Assembly (NCBI GenBank): GCA_905221605.1
Contig: CAJNDS010002285.1
Span: 276,501-340,500 of the forward strand
Origin: Symbiodinium natans
Taxonomy: Eukaryota; Sar; Dinophyceae; Suessiales; Symbiodiniaceae
Direction: 5' to 3'
Length of the DNA stretch: 64,000 bases
The position numbers and the translations under genes were made by a program. Positions 7,459 through 16,574 of this stretch are shown in pieces; the first letter of the stretch is position 1; every line of letters begins with the position of its first letter. The notes beneath the pieces were generated by a model, which had not been told where the DNA came from, searched no databases, and saw nothing but the letters and a program-made list of their open reading frames with translations.

Positions 7459-9276
7459 TTGTTCTTCAGGGCTGCCTTGTGGAATGCCGGTGCAAGACCC
7501 AAGCGCCCACTATTGCCGTGGGAATGTGAAGGGTCTATTCTTGCTGACGCACTGGGACAACCGAGTCCGTCCAAAGTTATGAGGGTCGAGTGGCCGTCAC
7601 AAAGCTTGCTGGACCAGGACGATCTCGCTAGTGTGGTGTCTACTGCCGTTTCGGCAAGTGACGCAGACTTGGCGGGGGCCGGAGGCTTGAAACTTGTTGT
7701 GTCCAAAAAGTGGCTAAAGAAATCGGGGCAATGCAGGGCATGGCAAGATGAGCGAGATGCGGCTCGCAATGCCGCGTTACAGTCTTGGAAAGCTTTGATT
7801 ATGGTTTCGGGCACAGGAACCAAGTTGGGGGCTATCATCCTTGATGCAGCTGAAGAAGACGAAGAGCTGGTTCTTGAGTCGGTCCGGGATGCTTTTTCAG
7901 GCAAGGCCACGTCTACGTTACGCAATAGGGCAAACTCGTTGTTGTGTTACGGACGATGGAAGGCCTCGCTTGCAGCTGAGCAAGTCGTTGCAGTGTTTCC
8001 GATCACCGAGCAAGAAGCTTACAGGTACATTTGCTACATGCGGCGTGAAGGGGCACCGGTCTCGAGGGTGTCAAGGTTCGTGCAAGCCCTTGGGTTCGCC
8101 TGTGGTACCTTGGGAGCCAAGGTGTCTGATGTGCTTGAGTCTCCAAGGGTTAAGGGAGCGTGCAACAACACACAGCCCAGACAGGTGCATAAGAAGGTGC
8201 CACTTACCGTCGCTGAGGTGGTCTTTCTTGAGACCTTGGCCGCATCAAGCGCATGTGTGGATGCCATCATCGCAGGTTTTGTGTGTTTCGCTCTTCACTG
8301 TCGCTTGAGATGGTCTGACGCAATGCACTCAGAGGAGGAGCCAGTCCTGGATGCGCCTGAAGGAAGGGGGTTTGTTGAAACGAGCCTTTACAGCTATAAA
8401 ACCGTAGCTGCAATGAAGTTTCGGTTGTTGCCGGTTGTAGCCGTGCTACCGGGAATGTCCAAGCTTGATTGGGCGGGCAACTGGTTGCGCAACCGGAGAG
8501 ACCATAATCTGGTGGCGAGCAGGAATTGCCCGTTGCAGCTTGCGCCCGTGCCCACAGGGGGGTGGTCGGCATTGCCATTCGAGCCCATGCATGGGGCTAT
8601 GTGGTTGCGTGAGAAGCTGGCAGGTATGCACGTTCCGGTGAGCCGTCTTAGCGATATTGCAACTCACTCCCTGAAGGCAACGGTGTTGTCGTGGCTGTCG
8701 CGTGCTGCGTGCCCGCAAGACTTGCAACGCAGGGCAGGGTGTCACATGTCAACCTTTGAGAAGAGTGCGTTGGAGTATGAGCGGGATGGACAATCAGCTG
8801 TACTGCATTTCGTTGAGGGCGTGTACGAGTGCATCATTCATGCCATGTCTTCCCCTGACGCAAGTCGATCTGGTCGTTGGTCGGGATGCAGGTCGGTTGA
8901 AGAGGGCATGAAAATTTTGGCAGGCGCCGTTGATGAGGTGTTCCCACGAGCGACCGAGGGTGATGGTGATGCCAGTGATTTGGAAGATGAGTCGGAGCCC
9001 GATGCACACGGTGCAGAAGCTGATTCCGAGGATGAGCAGATGATGGCGGAAGTAGCTGTGCATCAGGTCGCAAAGGCCGCGCCTATGGCCATGCCGGAGT
9101 GCATAGCCTTTATGCACTGGATGAGTGGAGTTGTGCACTTGAGCCCTGTTGTGACTTCAGATGACGATGGGGAGGCATGCGTGTTCAAGTGTGGGAGGAC
9201 GGCCAATTCTAACTACGAGCAGCTCAAGTTTGTGCCTTCGTGCAACACCAGACAGTGTTCCGTGTGCTGGATGTGA
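7459..9276 (+). CDS. tyrosine recombinase (YR) of DIRS-like element D1
   Basis: The open frame is 605 codons long; the first in-frame ATG is at 7579. The catalytic core is visible: first Arg in CRLRWSD (about R284), THSLKAT (H403, K406), GCHMS (H429) and LEYERD (nucleophile Tyr440). This is the Arg, His-x-x-Arg/Lys, His, Tyr set of phage-integrase-type recombinases. Lysine stands where the second arginine usually is; the D2 recombinase shows the same change. The enzyme would insert a circular cDNA without target-site duplication. The N-terminal half resembles a core-binding domain (LRNRANSLLCYGRWKASLAAE). The C-terminal 150 residues are acidic and end in Cys-rich CGRTANSNYEQL. No inactivating change was seen in this ORF. 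Confidence 0.85.
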   Translation: MFFRAALWNAGARPKRPLLPWECEGSILADALGQPSPSKVMRVEWPSQSLLDQDDLASVVSTAVSASDADLAGAGGLKLVVSKKWLKKSGQCRAWQDERDAARNAALQSWKALIMVSGTGTKLGAIILDAAEEDEELVLESVRDAFSGKATSTLRNRANSLLCYGRWKASLAAEQVVAVFPITEQEAYRYICYMRREGAPVSRVSRFVQALGFACGTLGAKVSDVLESPRVKGACNNTQPRQVHKKVPLTVAEVVFLETLAASSACVDAIIAGFVCFALHCRLRWSDAMHSEEEPVLDAPEGRGFVETSLYSYKTVAAMKFRLLPVVAVLPGMSKLDWAGNWLRNRRDHNLVASRNCPLQLAPVPTGGWSALPFEPMHGAMWLREKLAGMHVPVSRLSDIATHSLKATVLSWLSRAACPQDLQRRAGCHMSTFEKSALEYERDGQSAVLHFVEGVYECIIHAMSSPDASRSGRWSGCRSVEEGMKILAGAVDEVFPRATEGDGDASDLEDESEPDAHGAEADSEDEQMMAEVAVHQVAKAAPMAMPECIAFMHWMSGVVHLSPVVTSDDDGEACVFKCGRTANSNYEQLKFVPSCNTRQCSVCWM

Positions 9277-9632
9277 AAGAATGTGCGTGTAGGCCGTGTA
9301 GGGATCTGTGATGTGCGAGTAGGATTCTGTGATGTATGTAGTAGCATTTCGTTGTGTGCATGTACGCAGAATCGATGTTAGGGCGTAGGAGAAGTGTCTC
9401 GCGACATGATGCGCGCGCGCATCATAAATTTCACATGCCGGCGGGAGTTTGGGAGAACTGCGTGTTGCTTTCTTGCTAAACGAAACACGGGAGGCATGCC
9501 CTGTTTGTGCAGCTTGGGAAGGCCCGAGTGCTCGTGAGGCAAAGGCCCGCGACTGAAAGCTAGCGTGTCCATGGTCGACAGTGAGCCTGTGTTGCTGCGA
9601 GGTGCACGCGCATTGGCATCCCGGGAGCCGTT
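9277..9632. other. spacer between recombinase and Gag ORFs with perfect palindrome
   Basis: No gene was seen. It contains imperfect short repeats (TAGG..TCTGTGATGT, 9296-9345) and, at 9406-9425, a perfect 20-bp palindrome ATGATGCGCGCGCGCATCAT. Confidence 0.6.
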
Positions 9633-10789
9633 GTGAAGAAGCTTGCTACCCATGGGTGGAACACTTATGCTACCTTTGGCTTCTGCATCCAGAATCATGC
9701 TGATGACAAGTCGTTCGAGTCACAGGTCATAGGACCCGTGTTGGGTACCGACCCAGCTATGGTCGCCCACGCTGCGAAGTTGCGTAGGTTGTTCATGGAG
9801 TCCTACACTGTGTCTGCGGGAGAAATCAAGAGACAGGCTGAGGCGTCGGAACAGGATGCACCGCGGAAGTTGCCACCACAAGAGATGGCAGCCCGAATCG
9901 AGCTGTTGGCAGCGAAGATTGCTCCCTTGAAGATTCAGGATCGCCTTGAGCCATCCCAGAACTTGGTTAGTTTGGCATGCCAGATGTTGGATGAGGGTCG
10001 TGTCAAGTACATCTCTTGGGCGCAGTGCACCACAAGGTCGCAGGAGATCAACGCTGTCAAGGAGATCAATAACCTTAAGATTTGGCAGCCAGCCAAGGAT
10101 GGTGTCATCAAGGAGACGCGTGTGGAGCCAGGCATGACAGCGGCAGTGGCTACGGAGCTTGAGGTTCACCAGGCGCTGCGTCGCAGAGGCATTGCTTATG
10201 CTGTGGCACAGGTGATGTCCTTTGCCCGTCATGAAGAACTGATAGCCCTCTTGTTTGATGAGTTGCAACGCGAGGCAAAGGCTGGTTTCCACCCCGTGTC
10301 GCTGGCTCAGCTTGCGCAAGCGGACAGAGAGATTCACGTTCGGCTGGGCGAGGCAACCAGGGCAGGTCTGGTGAACGGACCTGGTGGTGAGCTCCCGCTT
10401 GATGTTCCGTTGACCCGTGTCTTGCAGAGCCCGGCGGTCATGTGGTTGCTCATGCCTCGACTCAAGCAAGGGTCAGCGCCAGCAACCGAAGATCCGGAGG
10501 CGGCTGAAACGCCCAAGAAGAAGAAGACTCGAAAAAACAAGAAGAAAGACCCGAAAAAGGAGGCGGATGTTGAGACACCGCCTGCCAAGAAGCGTCGGGT
10601 TCCCATGCCAAAGGCGCTGATTGGCGGCACACCCGAGGATCCTGAGGCACTGAGGGAAGCTCGCTGTGTTTCGGGTTCTCGTTGAAGACCTGTAAGGTGC
10701 ATGGACCGAAGTGCGACAAAGGTCTGCACAAGTGTTGCTTCTGCTATGGGCATCATCCTGGTGTCGAGTGCAGAAGCAAGAAGGCGTGA
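9633..10789 (+). CDS. Gag-like protein of D1, frameshifted before its zinc knuckle
   Basis: The open frame 9633-10685 encodes an alpha-helical protein that aligns over its length with the D2 ORF at 18716-20203. Shared signs are DRLEPSQNLVSL versus EHDLEPAFSVYD, ALRRRGIAYAVAQVMSFARHEEL versus ALQRRGLAYDLVGILSFKVHEKW, and MPKALIGGTPEDPE versus MPAALRGGVPNDEQ. A basic Lys-rich segment (residues about 290-320) may bind nucleic acid or act as a nuclear signal. The frame ends at 10685, but the neighbouring frame to 10789 reads CFGFSLKTC, then CDKGLHKCCFCYGHHPGVEC. This matches the Cys/His knuckle at the end of the D2 protein, so a one-base indel near 10665 cut off the zinc finger. The likely role is to package RNA or cDNA in particles. 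Confidence 0.6.
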
Positions 10790-10804
10790 CGTGAGGGTCA
10801 TGCC

Positions 10805-11770
10805 GTGTCCGTGCTTGACGATGGGGGGGCCGAAGGGCCAAGCCTTGATGCTCATGTGAAGCCTCCGGCGGGAGGTGATCCGTGGGCGTCCGTGCATCGT
10901 CGGGTCAAGGGGCCTAAGTTTGTGCAAAGCCATTTGCAGCGTGTGCTTGCGGCTAAGGGTCCGGTTTTGTTGAGCCATGAAGCGGTTCATAAGCCGTGCA
11001 GCCTTCATGGTGTGGGACACTCGCCTACTGATTGTGATGCAGCTCAGCATCCTGCTGAGAGACTTGCGGCCACGATCAGCAATCCTGACAACAATGATAT
11101 CCTCAGGCTGTTGAAGCTGTTACCGTCAGAGAAGCCAGCCCGAGGTGTTGCGCAGCCGAATTCACATTCCTTCAGCACAGGTGCTTTTTCTAAAGATGGA
11201 CGGGTCGGGGTGCGTAATTTTCTTAAGGAGTTTCCTGTCACATCGCGTCTCTTGACGGCTTTCGTGCGCAGACACGCCCCGGGGCAATGCTTTGGGGCCG
11301 TAGCGCTCTTTACCAATCTTGAGGCAGATTTTCACAAAGATGTCAACAATGATGCATCATGTCACAATTGGATATGCCCCCTCTCGCATTGGGAGGCTGG
11401 CGGCGATGTCTGGGTCGAGGACGAACAAGGCTCTTCCTGGCAAAATGCCCGTGGTGTGTGGCGACGAGGCCGCCTTTTGCCCGTACGACAGAGACCTGTT
11501 CTCTTGCCGTCACATGACTTGCACAAGGTTTTGTCATGGAAGGGGAACCGGGTCGTGCTGGTGGCGTTCATGCCTCGCGGTTTGTCTGGACTTGAGCCGG
11601 AGCATCAGCGCCTCATGTCCAGTGCAGGTTTCGTGATGCCAGGTGCGTTGCCTCCTTTCGTGCGTGCGGGCGGAGCCCTGAAAGATGCCTTAGTGTCTCC
11701 GGGCGCTAGGCCTGACCCTAGGGTTCCACCTCCCCCTCCTGTAGGCGCCGGAGTTGGCACCCCGCCCTAG
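10805..11770 (+). CDS. 2OG-Fe(II) dioxygenase-like protein within D1
   Basis: The frame of 321 codons has no in-frame ATG at its beginning, so it may be translated as part of a polyprotein or by reinitiation. Residues about 118-255 look like a double-stranded beta-helix 2-oxoglutarate/Fe(II) oxygenase. They show SHSFSTGAFSKDGRVGV, then the facial-triad motif H177-x-D179 in FHKDVNN, ICPLSHWEAGGDVWV, the distal His240 in DLHKVLSW, and Arg249 in GNRVVLVAF (the usual 2OG-carboxylate partner, 9 residues after the His). Lengths and spacings fit AlkB/TET/prolyl-hydroxylase-type folds; which of these it is cannot be told from sequence alone. A Pro-rich tail ends the ORF. It lies directly before a methyltransferase-like domain, so a DNA- or RNA-modifying role in the element is an inference. 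Confidence 0.6.
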   Translation: MSVLDDGGAEGPSLDAHVKPPAGGDPWASVHRRVKGPKFVQSHLQRVLAAKGPVLLSHEAVHKPCSLHGVGHSPTDCDAAQHPAERLAATISNPDNNDILRLLKLLPSEKPARGVAQPNSHSFSTGAFSKDGRVGVRNFLKEFPVTSRLLTAFVRRHAPGQCFGAVALFTNLEADFHKDVNNDASCHNWICPLSHWEAGGDVWVEDEQGSSWQNARGVWRRGRLLPVRQRPVLLPSHDLHKVLSWKGNRVVLVAFMPRGLSGLEPEHQRLMSSAGFVMPGALPPFVRAGGALKDALVSPGARPDPRVPPPPPVGAGVGTPP

Positions 11771-11828
11771 GTCACTGTGCTAGGCCTTCCGACGGTTCTG
11801 GGTTACCGACCCCTTTAAGCACAGTGAC
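11771..11828 (+). repeat. inverted repeat between dioxygenase and methyltransferase ORFs
   Basis: GTCACTGTGCT at 11771-11781 is perfectly complementary to AGCACAGTGAC at 11818-11828, with a 36-nt loop. It starts one base after the dioxygenase stop codon and ends at the first codons of the next ORF, so it could act in reinitiation, recoding or RNA processing between the two. Confidence 0.7.
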
Positions 11829-13488
11829 TAGGTCACCTACTGCCGCTCAAGATGCAAAACCTCCCTATGTGCTGGAGATCTTCTGTGGCACTGCCGGCGT
11901 TGCTGCCGCTATGCAGGCACGGGGCTGTGATGTCCTTGGGATTGACAAAGACTTGCGTCCACGCAAAGTGCGAGCACCGGCGGTGCGCCTGGACTTGTGT
12001 GATGCGGAACAGCGTCGGCTGGTATGGCAGGAGATCGAACTGGCCGATGCCGTCTGGCTGGCTCCTCCGTGTGGCACATCGTCCCGGGCAAGAGGCATAC
12101 GTTTGCCTTCAGGGGGACCGCAACCCAAGGCCTTGAGGTCGGAGGAGTTCCCGCAGGGTTTTCCAAGCTTGCGTGGCGTCAACAAAGCACGGGTGACGGC
12201 GGCGAACACTTTGTACGCGTTTTGCGCTGAGGTCTTTGAGCATTGCCGTCAAAACCACAAGGCAGCCGTCATAGAGAATCCCGAACGTTCCTTCATGTGG
12301 CTCACTGTGTGGATGCAGCGTGTGTTGCCCTTGGGGCGATGGCATGTACTACATGCGTGCATGTATGGTTCCCGGCGTTTGAAACGCACAGCCTTGCTGG
12401 CCACGCATGATTTGCCGTCCATGCGCAGCCAGTGTGATGGCACCCATGCACACATAGCATGGGGGCGCTGCAAGCAAGGCGCCGGGTGGGCGTTCGCTAC
12501 AGCAGCCGAGGTGAGCTATCCGCGGCCCATGTGCAGTGCCGCGGCCAATGACTTGTGTGCTATCCTGCGGGCAAATGGTTCCTTGCTTGATAGTTCATAT
12601 GCTTCGCGCGCTGCTTTGGCCCATGTTGCGTCGCAGCGTCAGCCACGACGCGATGGTCCGCAAGTGGGACCCGCGGAGTTCCTATCCACCGTGACTGTAC
12701 AGGTGCCTGCTGAGGACGAGTTGCCGGACTGCATACCGGCTACCGGGTGCTTGGTGCCGGGTCTTGGGGGTGTTCCTGCTGGCTCCAAATTACTTGCCTC
12801 ACGTCGTTGCGAAAAAGGGGGGAAGGTGGTTCGTGAGGTTGTGTTTGGCATATACAGGACGCCAGATGCATTTGTCAATGAAGCTTTGAAGTGCACACAT
12901 CCGTTTGACAGGCCGGGAGCTTTAGACATGGACAATGTGCAAGCTATGGCCAATATCTTTCAGCATGGGATAGAGGGCACGAAGGCTTTTCGCGAGAGGA
13001 TGTTGGATCACTACAGAAACAGAGCAAGGGAGCTGCAGCCCATGGAGGATGCGGCCAAGGGCCAAATGCACCCCGATGTGAAAGCAATTATGGGATCCAA
13101 GCGCTTGTTGCTGTTGCAGGAGCTCATGAGAGATGCAGGCGTCCAGGACCGTGAGCTAGTAGCAGACATGGCCAGTGGTTTCCGACTGACGGGTGAACTG
13201 AGACCCTCGGGCTTGTTCCCTCGGCAACTGAAGCCGGCTGCATTGACGCAGGATGATCTGAAAGCAACGTCCAGATGGTCCAAGCATCTTGTGGAGGCCT
13301 GTTGCCGAAGGGCAGCTCGCGACAAGGAGGTGGCGTCCAAGATTTGGGACGAGACTCTCGAGCAGAAGGAGAAGCAGTGGGTCAAAGGGCCTTTTTCTTG
13401 GAGCGAAATTAGCGATAAATACCAAGGTGAATGGATTGCATCGAAACGCTTCGGTGTTGTGCAAGGAGAGAAAATCAGGGGCATAGAC
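11824..13488 (+). CDS. C5-methyltransferase-like domain fused to N-terminal part of DIRS RT (interrupted)
   Basis: Residues 15-260 form a class I SAM-dependent methyltransferase of the C5-cytosine type. The SAM-binding motif is LEIFCGTAG (17-25), acidic GIDKD (39-43) follows, the catalytic loop is APPCGTSS (80-87, Cys83) and ENPERS is at 151-156, in place of the ENV motif of Dcm-type enzymes. A target-recognition domain is not obvious. After a helical linker, RT begins near residue 520: KGPFSWSEISDKYQ, then WIASKRFGVVQGEKIRGID, the conserved first RT motif of DIRS elements. At 13488 the sequence passes into the inserted D2; RT resumes at 20382. The frame happens to stay open to 13650 inside the insert. 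The start is uncertain: the first codon considered is a GTG, and no ATG lies before motif I. Confidence 0.72.
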
Positions 13489-13514
13489 GGTAATCGTGCT
13501 GCAAGTACAAACCT

Positions 13515-13650
13515 TTATTTTCCGGAGAAAAATTTTCGAATTCTCCGAATGAGAAAGTTTTTCGGCTCAGACGAAGAGAGGCCACAGCCCTCTCAGTCAC
13601 AACCCTCGTGGAGAGGGTCGGGAAAAATTTTTCTGCCCTCAGCCAAGTGA
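13515..13650 (+). repeat. left end of D2 with stacked hairpins
   Basis: CGGAGAA (13523-13529) pairs with TTCTCCG (13541-13547). GAGAGG (13576-13581) pairs with CCTCTC (13589-13594). ACCCTC (13602-13607) pairs with GAGGGT (13613-13618). Three consecutive perfect stems of 6-7 bp at the element end suggest a structured terminal RNA or a recombinase-recognition region. Confidence 0.55.
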
Positions 13651-14939
13651 GCTGGGGGATTAGCATCCTGCTGCCTGGTGGGGGGAGCGGGAGCCTCACA
13701 GAAGGTCGATGGCGTTTGGAGCTTACAATTTACACTTGGTTTTGAAGCCGAGTTGCCTTGCTGTTCTTGAGTCTTCTTGGAGCATGTGTGCGTTTTTGTA
13801 GTCTAGCCAGGAAGCAATTTAAGGATTCTTTCCTCCAGGTCTATCTTGGAGACTTTGTGAGTGCGTTGGTTGCTGTGCAATGTTGCCGCTTGAAGTTTGC
13901 TGGAGTGCAGGGAGACTCCTGGAGACGAGCTAGTGTCTCGGGTTTCAGAGCCTGCTGCAGCTGGTAGCTGTCTTCGTCAATTGCGAGAGTTGTGCACGTC
14001 AGGTCAAGATATTTTATCTTGCAGGGAACCAAGTTTGGAAGCTTTGTCCTGGGTGTGAAGGTACCCTCGTCTATACTTCTCTCCTGAAGCAAAATCAAGA
14101 CTTAGCATGTGCAGCTCACGCCCCGTCCAGGCATCTTGATGTGGGGACCTGGAGTGCCCTCTTCGTCAGCCGATGGCCAAGCAAGAGAGTTCAGCAGCGT
14201 GTCCGTCCTGCCCTGACAACAGGTCCTAGACGCTAAGGGACGGAAAGTACGAGCAATCAGTGCTTGCATTCGCACTCTTTCTGCGAGTCGGCTGCGTGGT
14301 TCGTGCTTGTGAAGCAGGTTAGTTTGTTTTGGACCTTTGCAGATAAAACCACATTCTCATCTGTACACTGCTGCACTTCAGGTGGTGTTCTTCGAAGTGA
14401 AAAAGTCTTCAGAGAGAATTATACTGCATGGGCAGTTTCAAGAATGCTGCAAGGGCAGCTTAAGAGAGATCAAGCTGCAAGGGCAGTCGTGGTGAGAGAT
14501 CGGCTGAAGGGTCAGCTCGTTGAGATTTGTTGCAAGGGCAACTCAAATAGTTTTGCTGCAAGGGCAGCTGAGAATGGCAAGGGCCAATATTCAATGCACA
14601 CAATGAGTGTGCTTCGTACGTCGCTGCAAGGGCAGCCTATTCTTTCAGGCAGTGACGACAGCCAAAATCGGCAAGGGCCGACAAGAGGTGCAAGGGCACC
14701 GATTAGTCGTCTAGTCGAGACGAGAGGTTTCTCTCGAAAGCTTGAAAATAGGAAGATGTAGGCTGCTATCGACTCAGCACTTAATTGCACATTTGGAGGG
14801 AAAGACGTGCTGACATCTGAGTTTATTCCCCCAAACCTGAAATTCTCTCGGCTCAAAAAAAAAGGAGACAACAAAAGGGTAGCAAAGACTCCGAGAAGAA
14901 ACAAAAGCCAAGGGGCAAAGAAAAGAGGCGTAGGCCCAT
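13651..14939 (+). other. hairpin-rich untranslated leader of D2
   Basis: No convincing protein gene lies between the terminal hairpins and the ATG at 14940. Short ORFs (13758-13967, 14264-14761) lack recognised motifs, and the second is largely made of the repeated hairpin sequence at 14423-14736. A run of nine A at 14856-14864 lies before the SR-rich ORF. Confidence 0.6.
14423..14736 (+). repeat. array of about twelve small hairpins with conserved AAGG loop and covarying stems
   Basis: Units of 14 nt, mostly a 5-bp stem with loop AAGG or a close variant: ACTGC/GCAGT loop ATGG (14423-14436), GCTGC/GCAGC (14446-14459, 14555-14568, 14623-14636), GCTGC/GCAGT with a G-U pair (14474-14487), GCTGA/TCAGC loop AGGG (14503-14516), GTTGC/GCAAC (14529-14542), TGGC/GCCA (14575-14586), TCGGC/GCCGA (14668-14681) and GGTGC/GCACC (14687-14700). 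Stems differ but stay paired, so both sides changed together. Two more perfect stems with different loops follow: TCGTCT/AGACGA (14707-14723) and CGAGAG/CTCTCG (14721-14736). Confidence 0.85.
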
Positions 14940-16415
14940 ATGTTTCCGTGGCCCTTCTTTCCGGGCGGTGAGTCACAAGGCTCTGCCTCCAGGGGCCGCA
15001 GGAGGAACAGAAGCAGTAGCGACAGCCGTCGCTCAAGACGCAGAGACAGGCGCCGAAGGGCGTCTAGGTCACGTAGCCCAAGGGGGCGTCGAGAAAGGTC
15101 TCCAGAGACCCAGCCCAGGACCCCAATTGTTGGGAGCCCCAGCATGCCAGCTCCGCAGCCAGGATTTCACTGGTGCCAAGTGCCGACTGCGGCCTTTGGC
15201 GTGGCGTCCGGCCCACAGACCCAGGCATCCCTTCCTGCACAGAAGGGGGTTGAGGCAGCTTCTTCTTGGAAGGATTCCTCCCGGTGGCAAGAACAGGCCA
15301 CCCCATGGAAGAGCCAGCAGTCTTCTTGGGGCAAAGGTTGGGGGCATTCCAAGAACTACGGCTCCAGCAGCTCGTGGCAGGGCTCTGGTGGGAATCGGCG
15401 CGAGAAGTGGGACAAGCCTAAAGGCTGGAACAAGTGGCCCAAACCTGAGCAAAAGCTGGCCAAGGAGCAGTACGAGCGAGGGGCTGAGGAGCCGGAGATT
15501 CTTCTCGACCCAGCTATGGCTGGGATTTTTGGCGCCCGGCAGCGGGGGCCACCTGAGAGGCCCGACTCTGAATTCAACGTTGCGGAGGCAACGGAGGAGG
15601 AAGTTCAAGCGGCAGCCAACCGCAAGGCTGAGCGCGAGGAGGAAGGGTTCCACAGTCAGCTTTGGCAAGGGGCGATTGCTAAGGCCCTCGCGGACCCCTC
15701 GCGCCCCAAGTGCGCCCGTGAACTGCTGCGTGAAGGCAGCTTGCGGAGCTGGTGGAACATGTCCTGGAAGGACGCCCGAGGCCTGATTAACGGAACCTTG
15801 GTGGATGAGTACCGCGACCGGTTGATGCTGTACATGGCAAAGTACAAGAATCCCACCGAGGTGCCGCAGCCCATTGTCGAGCGCTGTGCATGCTTGTTCG
15901 CCTGGTTCAAGCAGAACTCCAGGCCGCTGGACATTGAGGGGGACTTCGATGCGACCATGTTCGCAGTGCCAGGGCAGAAAGTGCTGTGCTTTCGCACGAA
16001 GATGACAGGGCCATCTTTCCTTGAGCCCGCAAACCATCGCTACACGATGACAATGTCCCACGGCTTGCCGTGGACGGCAGCCATGGGTGTGGGCGAGTAT
16101 GGGGAGATAACCCCTGGAGACTTTACGGACGGCGACTTCCCGTCGTACGGATTCAGCGGCCGAGGGGTCTGCAACGACTCCGGCTTTGAAGGTATCAAAG
16201 CCTCAATCGCCAAGGTGGCTGCAAGAGCCAAAGGAAGGGACGTCATCTTCTCGATGGAAGGGCTCCTGCAGGAGAACACGCCCCAGGTGGAGGGGGGCAT
16301 GCCGGCACTGAATGCTGCCTGCCGAGATGCAGGCAGCGCGCGGTCAGGGGACCACCTGCTTTTGAGTCCCACCTGTGCAGTTTTGAGGGCCGTATCCGTA
16401 GCCTGGCCAATCTGA
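14940..16415 (+). CDS. SR-rich ORF of element D2, unrecognised
   Basis: The ATG at 14940 opens 491 codons. Residues about 18-60 are an arginine/serine-rich stretch (SSSDSRRSRRRDRRRRASRS) that resembles RS domains of RNA-binding proteins. Residues 95-170 are Ser/Trp/Lys/Gly-rich low complexity. From about 200 a globular part follows (LREGSLRSWWNMSWKDARGL, IVERCACLFAWFKQNS, MTMSHGLPWTAAMGVG) with no family that I recognise. It is the first ORF of D2, upstream of its recombinase, and could be an additional RNA-binding structural protein. The Arg/Lys content suggests nuclear location or RNA binding (inference). Confidence 0.6.
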   Translation: MFPWPFFPGGESQGSASRGRRRNRSSSDSRRSRRRDRRRRASRSRSPRGRRERSPETQPRTPIVGSPSMPAPQPGFHWCQVPTAAFGVASGPQTQASLPAQKGVEAASSWKDSSRWQEQATPWKSQQSSWGKGWGHSKNYGSSSSWQGSGGNRREKWDKPKGWNKWPKPEQKLAKEQYERGAEEPEILLDPAMAGIFGARQRGPPERPDSEFNVAEATEEEVQAAANRKAEREEEGFHSQLWQGAIAKALADPSRPKCARELLREGSLRSWWNMSWKDARGLINGTLVDEYRDRLMLYMAKYKNPTEVPQPIVERCACLFAWFKQNSRPLDIEGDFDATMFAVPGQKVLCFRTKMTGPSFLEPANHRYTMTMSHGLPWTAAMGVGEYGEITPGDFTDGDFPSYGFSGRGVCNDSGFEGIKASIAKVAARAKGRDVIFSMEGLLQENTPQVEGGMPALNAACRDAGSARSGDHLLLSPTCAVLRAVSVAWPI

Positions 16416-16574
16416 GCCAAGAGCTGAAACATTGAGCCTTGATATGAGCTCGTCGGGAGCGATAAAAGAATGTCCCGTACTGACAGGGTGAGTGAACTTT
16501 CGCTTTGTCATCATGTTCGCAACAGGGATTCTGTTTCCTTCACATGTTTCCTTTGACGCGGGTATCGGGAAGTT

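Noticed and set aside
11865-13484. Minus-strand ORFs over the methyltransferase-RT gene
   Set aside because: They are mirror frames of a GC-rich coding strand without motifs.
16395-16403. TCCGTAGCC, matching the 5' nine bases of the dinoflagellate spliced leader
   Set aside because: The following bases do not match the leader and it lies inside the SR-rich ORF, so it is probably chance.
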